From: JABWBP01 sp964522165
GTDB taxonomy: Bacteria; Calditrichota; Calditrichia; RBG-13-44-9; J075
DNA: 64,000 nt
Assembly: GCA_964522165.1 (NCBI GenBank)
Contig: CAZFVV010000006.1
Coordinates: forward strand, 1 to 64,000
Direction: 5' to 3'
The notes beneath the pieces were generated by a model, which saw only the letters and a list, made by a program, of their open reading frames with translations, searched no databases and had not been told where the DNA came from. A program made the position numbers and the translations under genes. This document shows, one piece after another, positions 26,857-35,093 of this stretch. Every line of letters begins with the position of its first letter. The first letter of the stretch is position 1.

Positions 26857-28912
26857 AGAACTGAGCTGGCTCTCCTTCAATGCCCGGCTGTTGCAGGAAG
26901 CCCGCGATCCCCTGGTGCCGCAGTTGGAGCGCATCAAATTCCTGGGGATTTTTTCCTCCAACTTAGATGAATTCTTCCGGGTGCGGGTGGCCACCCTCAA
27001 ACGCCTGGAAAGATTAGGTAAAAAAGCGGTCAAGCTGATCGGCGACAGCCCGGAAAAGGTTCTCAAGAAGATTCACGAAATCGTACTGGCGCAGCGGGGG
27101 GAATTCGAGCAAATCTACCAGGAAATCCTGAAAGAGCTGGCGCAGGAGAACATTTTTATCATCAATGAACGGGAGCTCGGCGAGGAGCAGGCCAGGTTTG
27201 TGCGGCAGTATTTCCGGGAGCAGGTGCGCCCGGCAATCATCCCGATCATGATCGACCGGCTGGAAAAATTTCCCGATCTGAAGGATCACGCCATCTACCT
27301 GGCCATCCGCATGTGGAGCAGCCAGAACCCCGCCAAAGTTCGTTACGCACTCATCGAAGTGCCCACGGATGCGCTCCCGCGCTTCATCCTTCTGCCGGAA
27401 GACAACGGAAATCAGTATATCTTGTTGTTGGATGACCTGATCCGTTTTTCCTTAGGGGAAATCTTCGCCATGTTCCGCTTCGACTGCCTGGAAGCCTACA
27501 CCATCAAACTGACCCGCGACGCGGAACTGGATATCAGCGACGATTTTTCCGACAGCCTGGTGCGCAAAATTTCCAAGAGCCTCACCCAGCGGAAGCGCGG
27601 CAAGCCGGTACGCTTCATCTATGACAAGCAAATCCCGGAGGACCTGCTCACGTTCCTCATCAAGCGTTTGAAGTTGATGAAAGACGAGAGTAATTTCATC
27701 CCCGGGGGGCGTTACCACAATTTCAAGGACTTCATCAATTTCCCCGCAGTGGGGCCGGAAACCCTGCGCTATCGCTTTCCCAAACCGCTTCCGAACCGCC
27801 ACATCCAGCCCGGCCGGAGCCTGATGGAAACCATCCGCGAACGGGATATCCTGCTCCATTACCCCTACCAGACCTTCGATCACCTGATCGATTTCCTGCG
27901 CGAAGCGGCCATCGATCCCACGGTCAGCTCCATCAAAATGACCCTCTACCGGGTGGCGAAGAATTCCAAAGTGATCAACGCCCTGATCAGCGCCGCCCGG
28001 AACGGCAAGTCGGTGACGGTTTCCATCGAATTGCAGGCGCGTTTCGATGAGGAGGCCAATATCTACTGGTCGAACCGCCTCCAGGAAGAGGGCGTGCGGG
28101 TGATCCACAGCGCCCCGAACATCAAAATTCACGCCAAATTGCTGTTGGTGACTCAAAAGATCAAGCGCAAAACCATTCGCTACGCCAGCATCGGCACCGG
28201 CAATTTTCACGAGGCCACCGCCCGGCTTTACACCGACCATAGCCTCTTCACCGCCGATCCGGGCATCACCGAGGAAGTCAAACTGGTTTTCGACGTGCTG
28301 GAAAATAATTACCAGCGCAGTAACTTCCGGCATTTGCTGGTTTCCCCCTTCAATATGCGGAAAACCTGGCTGCGCTTGATTCAGAACGAGATCAAGCAGG
28401 CGCGCAGTGGGAAGGATGCTTATATTATCGTGAAATTGAACAACCTCACCGACCCGGAAATCATCAAAAAGCTCTACCAGGCCAGCCAGGCCGGGGTAAC
28501 CGTTCAATTAATGGTGCGGGGAATGTTTTCCATGGTTCCGGGGGTGGAGGGAATGAGCGAGAACATCCGCGCCGCGGGCATCATCGACAAATATTTAGAG
28601 CATTCCCGCCTGTTCGTATTCTGCCACGGCGGAGATGCCAAATATTTCCTCTCCTCCGCAGATTGGATGCCCCGCAACCTCGACCGCCGGGTAGAGGTTG
28701 CCTGCCCGATTTATGATGAAGAAATTCAGCAGGAGATCCGCCACTATTTAGACATCCAGTGGCGGGATAACGTGAAAGCGCGGGCGCTGAATAAGGATCT
28801 GGATAACCAGTACCGGGTCACTTCCGGGGACGAGCGGGTGCGCTGCCAGGAAATGCTTTACGAGTATCTGCAACAGGCGCACAAGGCGGGGGTAGAAGCG
28901 GAAAAGATATAA
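26834..28912 (+). CDS. ppk1: Polyphosphate kinase 1
   Basis: 692 residues, full length. Makes polyphosphate from ATP at the membrane or granule. The N-domain starts KELSWLSFNARLLQEA and has NLDEFFRVRVATLKR. The phospholipase-D-like C domains carry the autophosphorylated His433 in IKIHAKLLLV and the second His590 in YLEHSRLFVF, plus SSADWMPRNLDRRVE. GTG 26834 is preferred because GGAGG lies just upstream; ATG 26846 is possible. The overlap with the SixA gene suggests coupled production. It is the core enzyme of the locus. Confidence 0.97.
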   Translation: MKVKMRSKELSWLSFNARLLQEARDPLVPQLERIKFLGIFSSNLDEFFRVRVATLKRLERLGKKAVKLIGDSPEKVLKKIHEIVLAQRGEFEQIYQEILKELAQENIFIINERELGEEQARFVRQYFREQVRPAIIPIMIDRLEKFPDLKDHAIYLAIRMWSSQNPAKVRYALIEVPTDALPRFILLPEDNGNQYILLLDDLIRFSLGEIFAMFRFDCLEAYTIKLTRDAELDISDDFSDSLVRKISKSLTQRKRGKPVRFIYDKQIPEDLLTFLIKRLKLMKDESNFIPGGRYHNFKDFINFPAVGPETLRYRFPKPLPNRHIQPGRSLMETIRERDILLHYPYQTFDHLIDFLREAAIDPTVSSIKMTLYRVAKNSKVINALISAARNGKSVTVSIELQARFDEEANIYWSNRLQEEGVRVIHSAPNIKIHAKLLLVTQKIKRKTIRYASIGTGNFHEATARLYTDHSLFTADPGITEEVKLVFDVLENNYQRSNFRHLLVSPFNMRKTWLRLIQNEIKQARSGKDAYIIVKLNNLTDPEIIKKLYQASQAGVTVQLMVRGMFSMVPGVEGMSENIRAAGIIDKYLEHSRLFVFCHGGDAKYFLSSADWMPRNLDRRVEVACPIYDEEIQQEIRHYLDIQWRDNVKARALNKDLDNQYRVTSGDERVRCQEMLYEYLQQAHKAGVEAEKI

Positions 28913-28950
28913 TTGGTAATTGCCAATTGGCAATTGGTAATTGGCAATTA
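28911..28950. repeat. CAATTGG palindromic repeat between ppk1 and ppx
   Basis: Begins in the ppk1 stop codon and is made only of AATTGG/CCAATT words. AATTGCCAATTGGCAATT (28918-28935) is a perfect 18-base palindrome. A rearranged copy with the palindrome AATTGGCAATTGCCAATT lies at 31350-31389. It would form a hairpin within the ppk1-ppx message. Confidence 0.8.
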
Positions 28951-28967
28951 GATTCAGGAGAAGAAGG

Positions 28968-29855
28968 TTGAAATTTGCCGCGATAGACATCGGTTCCAAC
29001 GCCGTGCGCTTATTGCTGAGCCGGGTGTACGAGAACGGAAACCGCCCTTTTTTTAAGAAAGAGGCCTTGATCCGCATGCCCCTGCGGCTGGGCGATGACG
29101 CCTTCGTTCGCCGGCGCATCTCCGAAGCGAAGGGGGAGATGCTGGTCAGCACCCTGCTCGGTTTCAAGCATTTGATCGACGCCTACCAGCCGCTCGCTTA
29201 CCTGGCCTGCGCCACCTCGGCGATGCGGGAGGTGGAGAACGGGGCGGAAATCGTGCAGAAAATTTATGCTCGCAGCGGCATCCGGCTGCAAATCATCGAC
29301 GGGGCCAAGGAAGCGGAGATGATTTACGCCAACCATTTCGAGGAGCGGCTGGATAAGGATAAGTCTTATTTGTACGTGGACGTGGGCGGGGGGAGCACGG
29401 AATTGACCTTCTTTTCCGGGGGGCGCAACACCGCTTCGGCATCGTTCGACATCGGTACGGTGCGTATTTTGGAGAACCTGGTCCCGGAAGAGCGCTGGCG
29501 GGAGATGAAGAAGTGGATCAAGAAGAGCGTGCTGAACAAGCAGAAGGTTTACGGGATCGGCAGCGGGGGGAATATCAACAAGATTTTCGAGATGGCGCGC
29601 CAGAAAGAGGGCAAACCGCTTTCCTACAAAAAGCTGCGGGAAATCTTCCAACTCGTGACATCTTACGGTTATGAAGAGCGCATCAAAATCTTAGACCTCA
29701 AGCCCGACCGGGCGGAAGTGATCGTGCCGGCCTTGCGCATCTACCTTTCGGTGATGAAGTGGGGGAGCATCGGCAAGATTTACGTTCCCCAAATCGGTCT
29801 GGCAGATGGGATCATTCACGTGCTGTATGAGCGGTATAAGCGGGGGGAGGGGTAA
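28968..29855 (+). CDS. ppx: Ppx/GppA-family exopolyphosphatase
   Basis: About 295 residues from TTG 28968, which has AGGAGAAGAAGG upstream. An open TTG at 28941 lies inside the repeat and is less likely. It is an actin/ASKHA-fold phosphatase: FAAIDIGSNAVRLLL, ATSAMREVENG, IDGAKEAEMIY (catalytic Glu), YVDVGGGSTELTFF and IGSGGNINKI. This short form has only domains I and II, as in Bacteroidota and Aquifex enzymes that cut polyphosphate from the end or hydrolyse pppGpp. As the last gene of the locus it gives the degrading arm. Specificity between polyphosphate and pppGpp cannot be settled by sequence; context favours polyphosphate. Confidence 0.92.
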   Translation: MKFAAIDIGSNAVRLLLSRVYENGNRPFFKKEALIRMPLRLGDDAFVRRRISEAKGEMLVSTLLGFKHLIDAYQPLAYLACATSAMREVENGAEIVQKIYARSGIRLQIIDGAKEAEMIYANHFEERLDKDKSYLYVDVGGGSTELTFFSGGRNTASASFDIGTVRILENLVPEERWREMKKWIKKSVLNKQKVYGIGSGGNINKIFEMARQKEGKPLSYKKLREIFQLVTSYGYEERIKILDLKPDRAEVIVPALRIYLSVMKWGSIGKIYVPQIGLADGIIHVLYERYKRGEG

Positions 29856-29859
29856 CGAG

Positions 29860-30000
29860 ATGCTCACGGTTGAAGCCTTCCTGATTCCAACAACCTATTG
29901 GCCATCACCCCCACCTATTTTACCTTTTAAGGTTACTATTCAGCCACAAGAGGCAACCGAGGAAGAATTTAGAGCATTTAAAAGGGATGATCGAGAATAG
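29860..30000 (+). CDS. Doubtful 46-residue ORF
   Basis: ATG 29860 follows the ppx stop by four bases. The product is Pro-rich at first (PTTYWPSPPPILPF) and charged at the end (EATEEEFRAFKRDDRE). No domain is recognised and no strong Shine-Dalgarno is seen. It may be a gene fragment or chance frame. Confidence 0.2.
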   Translation: MLTVEAFLIPTTYWPSPPPILPFKVTIQPQEATEEEFRAFKRDDRE

Positions 30001-30063
30001 CCCGGAAATTTATGATACTGCTGGCGGATTCGATTTTTTTAGAATTCCCCTCCTTGGGAGTGA

Positions 30064-30215
30064 TAAAAAAATAACTTGTTAAATTTAGCCAAACCTGTCA
30101 TTCCGGCTGTAGCGAAGCGGAATGCCGGAATCTCCGCAGAAGATTCCGGTATTTTCCCCAAAAACGGGAAAAACCGGAATGACATCCGACAATACGATTT
30201 TAACAAATTATTTTT
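30064..30215. mobile_element. MITE-like inverted repeat, TGTCATTCCGG family
   Basis: Outer arms AAAAAATAACTTGTTAAAT (from ~30066) and TTTTAACAAATTATTTTTT (to ~30216) pair almost fully, and inner arms TGTCATTCCGG (30096-30106) and CCGGAATGACA (30174-30184) pair perfectly. Further CCGGAAT/ATTCCGG words lie between. It follows ppx and could end that transcript. Confidence 0.65.
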
Positions 30216-30427
30216 TGACCGATCCTTCGTGAAACTTCGGCGCCTTCATGGCTTTGTGGCGGGAATCTCAGAATATTTGGAAATCAGCGGGCAAACGGTT
30301 ATCTTGCCTGCGAGAATTAACGGCTGCAAAGGAAATTCAAATGCGGGAAGCATGATGAGCAACGGACAACAGGAAACAGACCGGGCGTATTTCGTATCCA
30401 ATCCGCCAGGAAGCCAGGGTTTTACCA

Positions 30428-31330
30428 ATGAATCAGCAAAAAAAGTTTGTGGTGTTTATTGTTCGCCAACCTTTCAAGTTCTTAAAACGGGTGTTCACCG
30501 GTTTCCGAAAAAACCAGGGGGTGCTGCTTTCCGGGGCGGTGGCCTATTATACCCTGCTCTCCCTCATTCCGTTGTTCACGCTGGTGCTCATCGGTCTTTC
30601 ACACCTGGTGGATGAGCGCCAGTTATTGGAAATGGTGGCGCAAAATCTGGAGTTGGTGGTTCCGGGATTTGCCCAGACGATCATCGAAGAGATCAAAAAA
30701 TTCCTGGAACACCGCCGCTTTATTGGCGGGATCGGCATTGTGTTCCTGGTATTCTTCAGCTCCATGGCCTTTACGGTTTTGGAAAACGCAATGTCGGTCA
30801 TTTTCTTTCACCGGGTGCAGATCAACCGCCGCCATTTCTTAGTATCCGCCGTCCTTCCTTATATCTACATTCTCCTTGTGGGAGGAGGTTTTTTGATGAT
30901 CACCATCATTAGTGGAGCGTTGCAGGCGGCAAGCGGGCGGCGGGTCACCCTGCTGGCCTGGAGTTTAGGGGTCGATGAATTTTCCAGCGCGTTTTTGCAC
31001 ATTCTGGGCATCATCGGGCTGATTTTGCTGCTTACCTCGTTTTATATGGTAATGCCGGTGGGAAAAATTCGCCTGAAACACGCCCTGGTGGGCGGGATCA
31101 CTGCCGGGGTGCTCTGGGAAATCATGCGCCGGTTCCTGATTTGGTATTTCTCCACGATCTCGATGGTAAACGTGATTTACGGCTCCCTGGCCACCGGGGC
31201 GGTGGCGCTGCTATCGTTAGAAGCCGCGGCGATGATTTTGCTGTTAGGCGCCCAGGTAATCGCCGAGTATGAGCGGTTAGACCAGGAAAAAGAGGAGACC
31301 GTCGAAGAAACCGAAGGGATGCATACCTGA
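30428..31330 (+). CDS. YihY/BrkB-family inner-membrane protein
   Basis: 300 residues with about six hydrophobic segments and the family hallmarks LLSGAVAYYTLLSLIPLFTL near the N-terminus and FYMVMPVGKIRLKHALVGGI followed by NVIYGSLATGAVALLSLEAA near the end. An acidic tail (EKEETVEETEGM) follows. YihY proteins are conserved multi-pass proteins once thought to be RNase BN; their transport role is unproven. It follows the polyphosphate locus on the same strand after a 570-base gap with a putative element, so joint transcription is uncertain. Confidence 0.9.
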   Translation: MNQQKKFVVFIVRQPFKFLKRVFTGFRKNQGVLLSGAVAYYTLLSLIPLFTLVLIGLSHLVDERQLLEMVAQNLELVVPGFAQTIIEEIKKFLEHRRFIGGIGIVFLVFFSSMAFTVLENAMSVIFFHRVQINRRHFLVSAVLPYIYILLVGGGFLMITIISGALQAASGRRVTLLAWSLGVDEFSSAFLHILGIIGLILLLTSFYMVMPVGKIRLKHALVGGITAGVLWEIMRRFLIWYFSTISMVNVIYGSLATGAVALLSLEAAAMILLLGAQVIAEYERLDQEKEETVEETEGMHT

Positions 31331-31349
31331 GGAGCAGGGGCAGGATAAA

Positions 31350-31389
31350 ATTGCCAATTAGCAATTGTCAATTGGCAATTGCCAATTAT
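31350..31389. repeat. CAATTGG palindromic repeat downstream of YihY
   Basis: Second copy of the family seen at 28911-28950, with the 18-base palindrome AATTGGCAATTGCCAATT at 31370-31387. It lies between convergent genes. Confidence 0.78.
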
Positions 31390-31503
31390 AGGAGTAGGAG
31401 GTAATTATAAGATTGCCTATTTGCCTATGGCGAAGCCCTGGAGGGATAAACCATTTTCCTTTGGAGCGCTCCTGCGCCCTGTTACTGCCAACGGGCATTC
31501 CCC

Positions 31504-32346
31504 TCAGCGGGGAATCAGGTTGTAGAGGCGCTCAATGCCCTCCGCGCTGCTTAACGGGAGGGAGATTTGGCCGGGGGGAACTTCCGGGTCGCGCAGGTTG
31601 ATGCGAATCAGATCTCCGTTCAACCGCGCAGCAATGTTTTCCGAAGTATGGCGCACCGTGGGCACCGCGACGCCGGCGCCTGCTTCCACAATCGCCAATC
31701 GCCAGCCATTTTCCTGAATTTCGCGCAGCCACCCGTAAAACCGCTCTTCCTGCGCCTCGGTGCGGTGGGAAATCCAGTGCCAGTCGCCGAACATGAGCAC
31801 GTTGGGGCGGGCCAGCGCCCCGCAGCGGGGGCAATGGGGGAGCGGTTCCTGCGCCCGGAAGGTTGCGTCATCCACGGTTATCGTGATATCCCCGGCGTTC
31901 CAGATCGCCTCGCCGCAGGGGCGCACGCATTGGAGATGGTGAATGGAGCCGTGGCATTCCACAAGCCGCTCTTCGGAATACTCCTCCTTTTGAAATTGCC
32001 CGTCCACGTTGGAAGTGAAGACAAAATATCCCCCTTTTTTGCGCTTCCCGAGGTCCAGCAGTTGGGAAAAACCTTTGTGGGGAGAGGTTTTGCGGTAGAG
32101 GTTGAGGCGATGCCCGTAAAAACCCCAGGCCAGGCGGGGGTCGCGGGAAAACCATTGCGGGTTGGCCATCTCGCTGAAGGAAATGCCTAATTTGGCGATA
32201 GGCGGGTAAGCGCGCCAGAATCCCTCGTTGCCGCGGAAATCCGGCAGGCCGGAATCCACTCCCATGCCGGCCCCCGCGCTAATCAGCAGCGCATCGGCTG
32301 CTTCCAAAATCCGCGCCGCCTCCCGGAGGTGGGCGTCCAGGCTCAT
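31504..32346 (-). CDS. SIR2-family NAD-dependent deacylase
   Basis: 280 residues. Removes acyl groups from lysine using NAD. Rossmann motif LISAGAGMGVDSGLPDFRG, FTSNVDGQF, catalytic His in ECHGSIHHLQC, and four zinc cysteines (QCVRPCG and CPRCG). The first motif has Gly where many sirtuins have Ser/Ala (GAGMG), and the domain keeps the standard length without a fused effector, so it looks like a housekeeping deacylase and not a defence SIR2. Its ATG overlaps the TGA of the upstream lipoprotein gene by four bases (ATGA), so the two are coupled. Confidence 0.92.
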   Translation of the reverse strand: MSLDAHLREAARILEAADALLISAGAGMGVDSGLPDFRGNEGFWRAYPPIAKLGISFSEMANPQWFSRDPRLAWGFYGHRLNLYRKTSPHKGFSQLLDLGKRKKGGYFVFTSNVDGQFQKEEYSEERLVECHGSIHHLQCVRPCGEAIWNAGDITITVDDATFRAQEPLPHCPRCGALARPNVLMFGDWHWISHRTEAQEERFYGWLREIQENGWRLAIVEAGAGVAVPTVRHTSENIAARLNGDLIRINLRDPEVPPGQISLPLSSAEGIERLYNLIPR

Positions 32347-34940
32347 AGCGCCGGTTTCGGGGGATTATTCGTAGCAAAGGAGCGATCGACCTCTTCCGGC
32401 GCGTGGAAGGTGATATCGTTGAAGCCGTTGCCTTTCTCGTCGGTAATTCGGAAGAAAAATCCCCAGTCGTAGAAGGTGTTGGTAACTTTCAAGAGCACCT
32501 GGTTGTAGCCGGAATGGAGCAGCACCGTGACTATGTCGCGGTCAACCATGGGCTCGATGCCTTTGGTGCAGTAACGCTGCCAGATCTGTTCATTGTTGAG
32601 CCAGAGCTTGCCGGCGAGTTTGATGCCGGGGCGGATTTGCACCTTTCGCTGCTCCGGCGAATAAACGTAGATCAAGGCGTATCCTGCCGCCCAGTCGGTA
32701 CGGTTAAACAGCGCCTGCAGGTTAACGTAGCCCTCGTAAACGCCGTCTTCGGCAGGTTTCCACCGCAACTCTCCATACTGATCCGGGTAAGCCGCGTTCA
32801 GGTCGATGCTCTTTTCCGGGGGATAGGGGTGTTGGAAACCGGAAACGCCCCGGGTGGAGAAGGGACCGATCACCCGCCAGGTTTTTTCCAGGGGAGCGCC
32901 CAGGGCCTGGTATTCCGCGGCCAGGGCAGCGGTATTTTGCTGGCTAGCGTGGCGTTGGGCCTCGACGAAGCGGGCGATCACTTCCAGGTCTTTGCGGTTC
33001 TTTTGCCGGGCGGTGGCCAGCAATCGTTGAGAAAAACGTTCCTGTGGCGGGGTCTGGCCGTCTTCGTAGGCCATCACTTCAAAGACGAATTTCCAGAAAT
33101 TGCTCCACCCGCGGTATCGGGTTATGGAAATCAAATCGAGTTGCTGCGGGCGGGAGCGTTGGAAGTGCTGTTCTGCTTTGTCGAACTGCCCGGCGCGCAA
33201 GTAGAGCAATCCTAACACTAAGTCAAAATGGGCTTGCTGCATCGGATCGGTGTAGGAAGCGGCAGCTTTTTCCAGAATTGGGAGTGCCTCCCCGGCAGGC
33301 CAGTGAGTATGTGCCAGAAAATCACTGAAGTCGTGCAGAATTTGCAGGTTCTCCGGCTCCCGGGAAAGTTTTTCTTTGAATCGCTCGTAGGCGGCAGCGT
33401 AAAGTTGTTCCGCTTTGGCGGTATCCCCGGCGGATTGATACATTTCGCCGAGGATGATGATAACGTTGTCGGAGTAAGGATTCTGCTCCAGCATTTTCCG
33501 CAGGGCTTGTTCCGCTTCCCGGGTTTTACCGAATCTCCAGAGCGTTAGCGCGTTCACGTATTCAATGTCGGATAGCGCCATGGGATTCTGATCCCCCTCC
33601 CGAACCCGCTTGATATAAGCCAGGGAGCGGTCATAGTCCCAGAATTCCCGGTATAAACCGGCCAGGCGGGAAGCGGAATTGTTGAAAGTCGGCCACTTTT
33701 CCAGGGCGGTTTGGAATTGAACCACCGCTTCATCCAAACGCCCGGCGTTGATCAAAATTTCCCCCCGGCTGTCGTAGGGATTGGGTTCGTCGGGGGCCAA
33801 CTCCTGGTAGGTATCGAGGTATTTCAAAGCCGTGGTATAATCTCCCCGCTCCGCGTAGAGATAAGCCAGGTCATTATACAGCAACTTGCGGGAGGGATCC
33901 AGCTCCAGCGCGATCTCGAAGTGTTCCAGGCCGCGGTCCAGGTCCCCGCAAGCGTGGTATAAGGTGCGCGCCAGGTCCTGGCGAATATCCACGTCCGAAG
34001 GCATGCGCAGAACCGCCTGTTCTAAAATGGCCAAAAGCCCAGAAAAATTGTCCGCTTGTTTGGCTTCCGCCACTTCCAGGCGAATACGGTCGGTTTCGGA
34101 GAGCTTGTCGCTGTACTGGCGGGCTTTTTGGAGGAGTTGTTTCCCATTGGAATTTTTGTCCATATTCGGGTCAATTTGCCCTAACCGCAAATAGGCCGCG
34201 GCAAAAGTAGAGTCGTATTTAAGCGCGTCTTTAAAGCACTTAGCTGCTTCGCTCCAGAGAAATTTATCTATGTTTTCCAGGCCCATGGAATAACAGCGGA
34301 ACGCTTCCACCGAGTGGGTGATCTCTGCCAGGGTAACCCCGTTTTGAGGGCGCTCCTCCAGGTTGCCGCGCATGTTGGCCCGCAGCCGCTCGGAAAGGCT
34401 GTCCACCATGGCGAAAATGCGTTCCAGGCTGGCCCCCCGCACGGTTTCCCGGCGGAGAATCTGGGTGGTGACGGCGTCGATCATTTCCACTTCGATGCAC
34501 AGGCTGTCATACTGGTGGTAGAAACGCCCGGTGAGGATGATTTCCGCGCTGGCCTGGCGGGCAATGGCGGCGGCGGTGGAGGGATCGTCCAAATCTCGCT
34601 CGCCCTTGCCGTTCTGCTGCGCCACTTCGCTCAGCCGCTGCATGGTGATCACGTTCAAATAGCGGGACTGGGCAAACTCCGTGGTCAGCATATCCGTCAA
34701 CCCGCGGCGCAGCCAGTCTAAGCTGCGATCGTTGGTGAGATTTTGGAAGTTCAGGATCGCCACGGAACGTTGCTGTGCGGGAGAGACTTGCAATACGCTG
34801 GAGGCGGTTTGGGATACGGTTTGGGGAACCGTTGCCAGGCTGGCCAGCTTGATTTTGTTTTCCCGGCTGGTTTCGCAACCCGGGAAAAATGTTACCCAAA
34901 GCAGGATAAGAACCAACGCGGATGATAATTGGCGCATCAT
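32343..34940 (-). CDS. TPR lipoprotein with FlgO/TolB-like N-terminal domain
   Basis: 865 residues. Lipoprotein signal peptide with lipobox FFPGC (Cys ~22). Residues ~55-190 resemble the FlgO/TolB-N/CsgG-like domain (SVAILNFQNLTNDRSLDWLR, LTDMLTTEFAQS, ASAEIILTGRFYHQ). Residues ~210-660 hold roughly nine TPR motifs (FAAAYLRLGQID, LYNDLAYLYAERGDYTTALK, NPYDSRGEILINAGRLDEAV). The C-terminus (~690-865) is a beta-rich module (WRVIGPFSTRGVSGF, NQVLLKVTNTFYDWGFFFR) like those that follow TPRs in surface proteins. Probably an envelope scaffold. Coupled to a cytosolic SIR2 gene, which is an odd pairing. Confidence 0.82.
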   Translation of the reverse strand: MMRQLSSALVLILLWVTFFPGCETSRENKIKLASLATVPQTVSQTASSVLQVSPAQQRSVAILNFQNLTNDRSLDWLRRGLTDMLTTEFAQSRYLNVITMQRLSEVAQQNGKGERDLDDPSTAAAIARQASAEIILTGRFYHQYDSLCIEVEMIDAVTTQILRRETVRGASLERIFAMVDSLSERLRANMRGNLEERPQNGVTLAEITHSVEAFRCYSMGLENIDKFLWSEAAKCFKDALKYDSTFAAAYLRLGQIDPNMDKNSNGKQLLQKARQYSDKLSETDRIRLEVAEAKQADNFSGLLAILEQAVLRMPSDVDIRQDLARTLYHACGDLDRGLEHFEIALELDPSRKLLYNDLAYLYAERGDYTTALKYLDTYQELAPDEPNPYDSRGEILINAGRLDEAVVQFQTALEKWPTFNNSASRLAGLYREFWDYDRSLAYIKRVREGDQNPMALSDIEYVNALTLWRFGKTREAEQALRKMLEQNPYSDNVIIILGEMYQSAGDTAKAEQLYAAAYERFKEKLSREPENLQILHDFSDFLAHTHWPAGEALPILEKAAASYTDPMQQAHFDLVLGLLYLRAGQFDKAEQHFQRSRPQQLDLISITRYRGWSNFWKFVFEVMAYEDGQTPPQERFSQRLLATARQKNRKDLEVIARFVEAQRHASQQNTAALAAEYQALGAPLEKTWRVIGPFSTRGVSGFQHPYPPEKSIDLNAAYPDQYGELRWKPAEDGVYEGYVNLQALFNRTDWAAGYALIYVYSPEQRKVQIRPGIKLAGKLWLNNEQIWQRYCTKGIEPMVDRDIVTVLLHSGYNQVLLKVTNTFYDWGFFFRITDEKGNGFNDITFHAPEEVDRSFATNNPPKPAL

Positions 34941-34993
34941 GATGAACCTTGCTCGTTGTTTTAATTAAAACACGTTTTCTGTTACGTTGAAGA

Positions 34994-35088
34994 CCCCGGC
35001 GAGGTTGCCGGGGCGGGAAAATAAATCTCGCGTGATGCGTGAAACGTGATGCGTGATTAGCACGTGGAAGTCACGTTTCACGCATCAC
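34994..35088. repeat. Two hairpins between minus-strand genes (GC hairpin and GTGATGCGTGAAACGTGA element)
   Basis: CCCCGGC..GCCGGGG (34994-35013, 6-base loop) and GTGATGCGTGAAACGTGA (35032-35049) with its perfect reverse complement at 35071-35088 (18 pairs, 21-base loop). They lie just past the stop of the SpoIIE-type phosphatase (35094) and likely end or stabilise its mRNA. Confidence 0.8.
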
Positions 35089-35093
35089 CCCGC

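Larger units (their letters stand above)
29856..30427. other. Intergenic region with possible remnant ORF and MITE-like element
   Basis: About 570 bases. 29860-30000 could encode 46 residues (MLTVEAFLIPTTYWPSPPP..) with a poor ribosome binding site and no family I know. 30064-30215 is an inverted-repeat element. The stretch ~30225-30260 (TTCGTGAAACTTCGGCGCC, CTTCATGGCTTTGTGG) resembles an eroded word repeat. The long plus-strand frame through 30076-30615 is an accident of the repeat and overlaps the next gene. Confidence 0.5.

Noticed and set aside
30076..30615. 179-codon plus-strand frame before and over the start of yihY
   Set aside because: Starts in the TGTCATTCCGG element, runs out of frame into yihY, and resembles no protein.
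31504..32346. SIR2 gene as part of an antiphage defence system
   Set aside because: It is a single-domain deacylase with no effector or partner such as Argonaute, TIR, HerA or STAND nearby; the coupled gene is an envelope lipoprotein.
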